Positions 59,172 to 64,000 of a stretch of DNA of 64,000 nt are shown here, in pieces. The DNA is from Sanghuangporus weigelae (Eukaryota > Basidiomycota > Agaricomycetes > Hymenochaetales > Hymenochaetaceae): positions 1,488,001-1,552,000 of the forward strand of contig CP137318.1 in NCBI GenBank assembly GCA_033182465.1. Reading direction: 5' to 3'. Position numbers and translations under genes: made by a program. The number at the start of each line of letters is the position of its first letter. Position 1 is the first letter of the stretch. Under the pieces are notes generated by a model. The model worked only from the letters and a program-made list of their open reading frames with translations. It made no database searches and was not told the origin of the DNA.

Positions 59172-61071
59172 TCATTGATGTTCTCTAGCATCCACCACAT
59201 GAAGCGACGCTCTTGCATCCCTCTTCTCAATCCCATCCTGGGCTGACTCTACATTTGATGATTGTGTCGTCCCGAGTGAAGTATCCTGCAGCTCGACGCC
59301 AGAATCATAGCTAATGGGACCAAGAACGGTATGGGTCGTTCTCTCCGCCCCGCCGAACTGCATTGTGGCCATCGAGGGCATACTTGGATCTATCTGTTGT
59401 TTAAGAAGCTGGTGACGTAGGCCAAGAAGGATACGTGATCCAAAGACGCAAGGAATTCTGGAAAATTGATATCAAGCGGTGAATTGCAAAGAAATCTTTG
59501 GATGAGACGTACGCAATTGCCAGACTAGAGGATTTCGACACCAATCAGCATACCCCTGTGTATATTTTAGTGACGTATCCTTACCCTGAAGCTGCCGCTG
59601 TTATCGTGAAGCTTGAAAACGCGAACGCATTCATGAGAAGAATTGTCAAAATGCTAAGAAAATGTTTATCAGATCGTGTTTGACTTAGCTGTTCATCACA
59701 TGCCATAGGTAATACAAGCAGCCGTCTTTTATGAAAAGCATAAATAACGGCGCGTTTCTTCGACCCATTCGTACGGTTCGAACTGTGCGAATGAGAGTCA
59801 ATGCTAGAAGAGTACCACTCTGAGATGCATACATTCTGTCAGCTTCGTCCTAACACTATTTATCCAAGAAAGGACGAGACTCACGCTCAATACTTCAGGA
59901 ATAGCAAGGAGAAAGGTCCACACTGGAAATCCTTGAGGATAACAACCGTACGCGAAAGAACTACGTCGACATCAATAGCAAGTGAATCCAATGCCACTTT
60001 GATAGAGTAAGTGAAGACTGTACCCTGGTCTATGCATAACTGTAGATTTGGGAAAGTCAGATAATAGAATAATGGAAGGAAGAAATCAGTCTCCGACCTG
60101 TGACGTCTTGAAAAACTAAACCAGCAACAATCGCACTAATTCGTGCGATTCGAACGTGTTATCGCAGTCAACAATAGGAGATGAAACCCACTTGAATGAT
60201 ATCAATGCTGTATAGATTTTCCCGTCAATTTCAATCGTTCGAGTCGCCTGAAGATCTAATTGCCTGAAAACATCACACAAAGAAATATCAGGATACGTCT
60301 AGAACGTCCCCATAGCGCATAAACTCTATAATATGTTCATTAACGACGGTAAGCTGCCTCCGCCTGGGTCCAAACCTGAGTGCTAGAATAATATCGACAA
60401 GCCAAAAGGCTCCGATCGTCCCACCGATTTGGTATCGCACCCAATGAAAACAGCTGTAGTGATGATACTCTTAGTCGAGGCAATTCAATTGCGGCTAAGA
60501 ATCGCAGAACGAACAACTTGTGGCCATATTAGTGGATTAGCTTCAAGATAGCATTCAAAGGACCTACATCATCCGACACTGTATTATATCCAGATATACT
60601 TGGAGGATATGAGATTTCCTCGGGTATGCAGCTAAGAAGCAATGAATCGTACTTGCGGAATTGAAGGCGAGAGAAAATATTCCAGTATATCGATTCTAAA
60701 CATCCTTCGTTAAATGCGTGCCATTTCTTCTTGGACGATCGCAACATACAACGAATTGTAGGGACTAGATCAGCCTTCATTTTCCTATTGGTAGTAGACG
60801 TGTTCGCCGGGAAGAGTAATGGGTGCGTACGAATAGAATAGAACCTATCCCCCAAGAAGGTCGTTGCCATACAAGCGCCACTTCATCATCAAATGTCAGT
60901 AAATAGTCGAATCTACGGTACAATAAGGTCAAATCTGAGTAGTAGAGTAGAAGATACATGGCTGTTCTCGCACAGAACGATGGCCAGGGAAGAGAGCTGC
61001 GCATATCCATTTGTTGTGCTATCCCTAATGATGAGAGCGACGCCGTCAAGCTCTTGCTGAGACACAGACAT
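59172..61071 (-). CDS. DUF6533-type multi-pass membrane protein (agaricomycete family)
   Basis: A large mushroom-specific family with a receptor-like seven-helix shape and no proven function. The likely start is ATG at 61071 (MSVSQQELDGVALI). An intron joins YAQLSSLAIVL to the family signature FDYLLTFDDEVALVWQRP. Further exons give YQIGGTIGAFWLVDIILAL, joined across an intron to RVYALWGRSRRILIFLCVMF, a hallmark of the family. Next come FPVWTFLLAIPEVLS, LALTLIRTVRT, ILTILLMNAFAFSSFTITAAAS and IPCVFGSRILLGLRHQLL. The tail (MQFGGAERTTHTVLG) ends at 59172. The stretch 60480-60810 between the first and second helical blocks is longer than expected and I could not splice it cleanly. The gene may be intact with odd introns or partly decayed. 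Confidence 0.65.
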
Positions 61072-61840
61072 GAGGGTAAGATCAATGAGAAGGCATTGAC
61101 AAACAGCAATGCTAAATATTTGAGTAGCACATGCCAGTGCGTCCCACGACTATTCGGTATATGGGTCCATTCCCGGGCGAAACACGCATGACGCCGTCAA
61201 AGAAGGCATTCAAGAATCAGTTCTTCATCACTTGATACCGGCAGCTTTACGCGTTTCAGAACGTAAGAAAACAGATTCCGTCCTTGCTGTCAGAGACTCA
61301 AATTGCAGACATCAAGGCCTACCAAACAGGAATCGGCAGTCACAGCATAGATATAGCAATATTAATAGTAGTAGCATTCCGGCCATATTGTCGCACAATG
61401 ACACGAGCCAATCTTTGCGAAAAGCGCAAAACTTTGTTGTCACTTGCGAATTCCGAAAAGCAGGCCGTGATATATGATACGATGAGAATATCAATATTAA
61501 GTCGCAGCATAAAAAATGATGCGTCGCGAGTACGGTAAGAACACGTGCTTTCAGATGCATAGTCTATTTTTTCATACTCATCACTCGCCGACGCTACTTG
61601 TGCTTCTGTGTTTGTGCTGAAGACTACACAAGCGAATGTCCAGGATGCTACCTTGGATTCACACCATTGTAAGCGATTAAACCATTAGAACGACCAAGTA
61701 TACAGTACGTAATCGACAGGATCTAAACTTAGCACACAGCCGCTTGTCGCCAGTGACCCTGATTCCCATCGCTCAGGTTCACAACGAGTCCCTGAATGAA
61801 TGATAGGTTCTGTGTTCACGCTTCCATCATAGATCTCGAA
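61072..61840. promoter_or_regulatory. Divergent promoter, DUF6533 gene / P450 gene
   Basis: 769 bp between divergent starts. Several AT-rich open frames show no recognisable domain. No motif called. Confidence 0.35.
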
Positions 61841-64000
61841 ATGGAGTGGTCGTCCATCTGGTCCATTGGTCCCTGGGTCTGTGCCTTTCTGTGTATCTGG
61901 GCTGGGCAGCGGTGGTCGAGGTATACGCGCCTTGCGAGTTTGTACAGGTGAGAGAACTGCTTTAACGAGTACTGGCAGTCAATGACCTGGTTCATTTAGA
62001 GATCTGCCTGGCCCGCGTTATTTTGCCTATTCCCTTGGTTTTGTGACGTACAGAGCTCATCCGCCATTCCTTACTCCTCCTCGAAATTCTAACTTTCATT
62101 GGAAACATTCGGTTTATGGGGAGTATGGCTGGGATGTAATTACGAGTATGACATTCTGCTATTTGGGTAGCGGATGCGGATGCTATAAAGGTACGGATCA
62201 AGCAGTCATTGCTTGAAAGCGTACTTACGGTCATGTTCAAACTTAGGAATTGAATCTGTCCAGGGACAGATTTGCAAAACCGGTCTCTATGTACAAGCTA
62301 CTTTCATTCTTTGGTGGTAATATTGTGGCTTCAGAAGGCGAAGATTGGAAAAGACATAGAAAAATATCACAACCTGCATTCTCAGAGGTTAGTCTACGAT
62401 TCAGTTTTCTAATTCTCACCTAACTTTTATCTTTATTTTTAGAGGAACAATAAACTTGTCTGGGAAGAAACGTGCCGCATTGTCAATGAAATGATCACAT
62501 CATGGGGTTTCGAGAAAGAAAGCGTTGAAATTGATCATGTCGTGAACATCACTCTTCCGGTATTCATTTTGGGCCTATTAAGAAGTTCCCAGACTAATAT
62601 TCTCTTCAGATTGCGTTGATGGTAATCGACTCTGCTGGTTTTGGCAAAAGGATAACATGGGATGAAGACTCATTTGCTCCAGATGGTCACAGAATGTCCT
62701 TCCAAACCGCTCTAAGCATAGTATGCAAGGATCTCTTTTTGAAAATCATCGTTCCAAACTGGGCGTCAAGCCTGGCTCAGCGATATCGCAATATACACAC
62801 AGCATTTGATGAGCTCAAGGTAGCGAAGATTTTAAACTCGTGGCCATATAGAACTTAGTGACACTCCTAGCTCTATATGGAAGAAATTATTGAAGAGCGA
62901 AAGCGCCTGCCGCTGGGCGACACTTCTCGTAACGATCTCTTCAGCAATCTTATTCATGCTAGCGAGGAGGAGGGCAACGACTACAAGCTGACTCCTGAGG
63001 AGCTCATGGGTACGGCTTCCTCAATCTGGCGCCAGTTCTACTATTTCCAGACTGATGTGGCTATCAGGAGATACATTCATCTTTCTTCTTGCTGGTCATG
63101 AGGTTTTATCTGATCAACCTTGGCCTCATCGGTGGAAGCTAACCTTTTGTGTAAAGACAACGGCTCACACCCTCGCATTTACCTTCGCTCTGCTTGCCTT
63201 GTACCAAGAAGAACAAGAGCTTCTATATCAACAATTGAAGATGATCATCACGGACGGGCGAATGCCGGTGAGCACTTTTACCGCTGCTTTCAAGTGCCAA
63301 GGCTCCAGTTTATGGATGGGCTTGAGGCGTACGAGGACATGCATCTACTATCCCGATCGATGGCGTGAGGTTAACACGAGTTCCTTGTTTCATACTGGTC
63401 ATTTAACATAGCTCCCAGCGTATTTTATGAGACTCTCCGACTATTTCCTCCGGTATGCTACTGACTTTTGCCTTTCCAGTAAAAGCCAACTTACCGTTTT
63501 GTTCCTGGAAGGTTATACCAAAGGTCGCCCTAGATGAAACGACTCTCTCGTTTGGATCCGCCATCGATAGCATTAAACATCGAGACTACCATACGACAGC
63601 AACGCGGAAAACGGTCCGTATACCAAAGAATGCTCGAGTGATCATCCACACAACCGGCTTACATTACAATCGTGCGTGCAATATGCTTTGCTTGACACGA
63701 AGATACGAATCGATAGTGTTCCCAACAGCACGATACTGGGACGAACCTCACGAGTTTCGACCTTCACGTTTTCTGCACGACTGGCCTAAAGAGGCTTTTC
63801 TACCTTTTTCTGGAGGTCCTCGGGCTTGCATCGGGCGCCGGTGAGTCCTGCGTCCATCGCACTGATGCCACAAGTTCCGGGAGCTGATGACCACCGTGGC
63901 AGATTTTTTGAAACCGAAGGAATAGCGACGCTCTCTACTGTGCTTCTGAGATACCAAATCAAAGTTAAAGACGATCCTCGATTTACTGGGGAGAGCTTTG
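61841..64000 (+). CDS. Cytochrome P450 monooxygenase, 3' end cut by window; possible frame break
   Basis: Haem-thiolate monooxygenase anchored in the ER. The ATG at 61841 gives an N-terminal anchor (MEWSSIWSIGPWVCAFLCIWAG), then DLPGPRYFAYSLGF. Conserved parts follow: the C-helix region GEDWKRHRKISQPAFSE, I-helix LLAGHETTAHT (an intron after GHE), K-helix ETLRLFPP, and a PERF-like EFRPSRF. The haem loop is FLPFSGGPRACIGRR at about 63795-63840. The remaining exon reads FFETEGIATLSTVLLRY up to the window end. I checked about ten introns; all are GT-AG with correct phase. The exception is near 62150-62165: YGEYGWDVITSMTF and IWVADADAIK are in different frames with no usable intron between. It may be a pseudogene, an assembly indel or an odd intron. 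Confidence 0.87.

Overview
The window is nuclear DNA of a filamentous basidiomycete, most likely a mushroom-forming agaricomycete. The evidence is dense genes on both strands, many 45-60 nt GT-AG introns, a CBM1-bearing endoglucanase, a DUF6533 seven-helix-type membrane protein, fungal cell-polarity factors and a cytochrome P450. I recognise 25 protein-coding genes, the first and last cut by the window edges. I see no rRNA, tRNA, transposon or CRISPR array. All calls come from reading the translated exons by eye; no alignment or database search was run.

Layout. 1-6.7 kb: lipid-droplet hydrolase (-), head-to-head with exocyst SEC8 (+), then a mitochondrial-type LYR protein (-). 7.3-9.2 kb: secreted GH5 endoglucanase with CBM1. 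9.5-17.3 kb: two ribosome-biogenesis genes on the + strand, the LSG1 GTPase and RRP5. 17.6-22.6 kb: Tea1-like kelch/coiled-coil polarity protein (-). 23.4-27.2 kb: a GHSMGG lipase and S-formylglutathione hydrolase (+). 27.4-37.0 kb, all -: FHA-domain checkpoint-type kinase, a large disordered orphan protein, an F-box-like protein and the replication initiator SLD2. 37.2-40.1 kb: proteasome RPN5 and mitochondrial ribosomal mS23 (+). 40.1-45.9 kb: exocyst SEC3 and a SNAPc subunit 1 candidate (-). 46.0-47.9 kb: Ima1-type nuclear membrane protein (+). 49.3-53.7 kb: mucin-like membrane protein and a membrane-anchored heparinase II/III-like protein (-). 54.0-59.1 kb: TatD nuclease (-), peroxisomal thiolase (+), ceramide glucosyltransferase (+). 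59.2-64 kb: DUF6533 protein (-) and a P450 (+, cut by the window end).

This is mainly a housekeeping region. Three polarised-growth genes (SEC8, SEC3, TEA1-like) lie within 45 kb, but nothing shows that they are co-regulated.

The most unusual signals are in splicing. The thiolase motif HPLGCTG is restored exactly only by a 57-nt AT-AC intron with a U12-like branch point. The catalytic Asp of the FHA kinase lies on an 8-nt microexon. The lipase nucleophile Ser lies on an 11-nt microexon. The CBM1 cellulose-binding module uses 13-nt and 18-nt microexons. LSG1 has an intron directly after its ATG. The short SLD2/RPN5 divergent promoter also holds two perfect ACGCGT (MCB) boxes.
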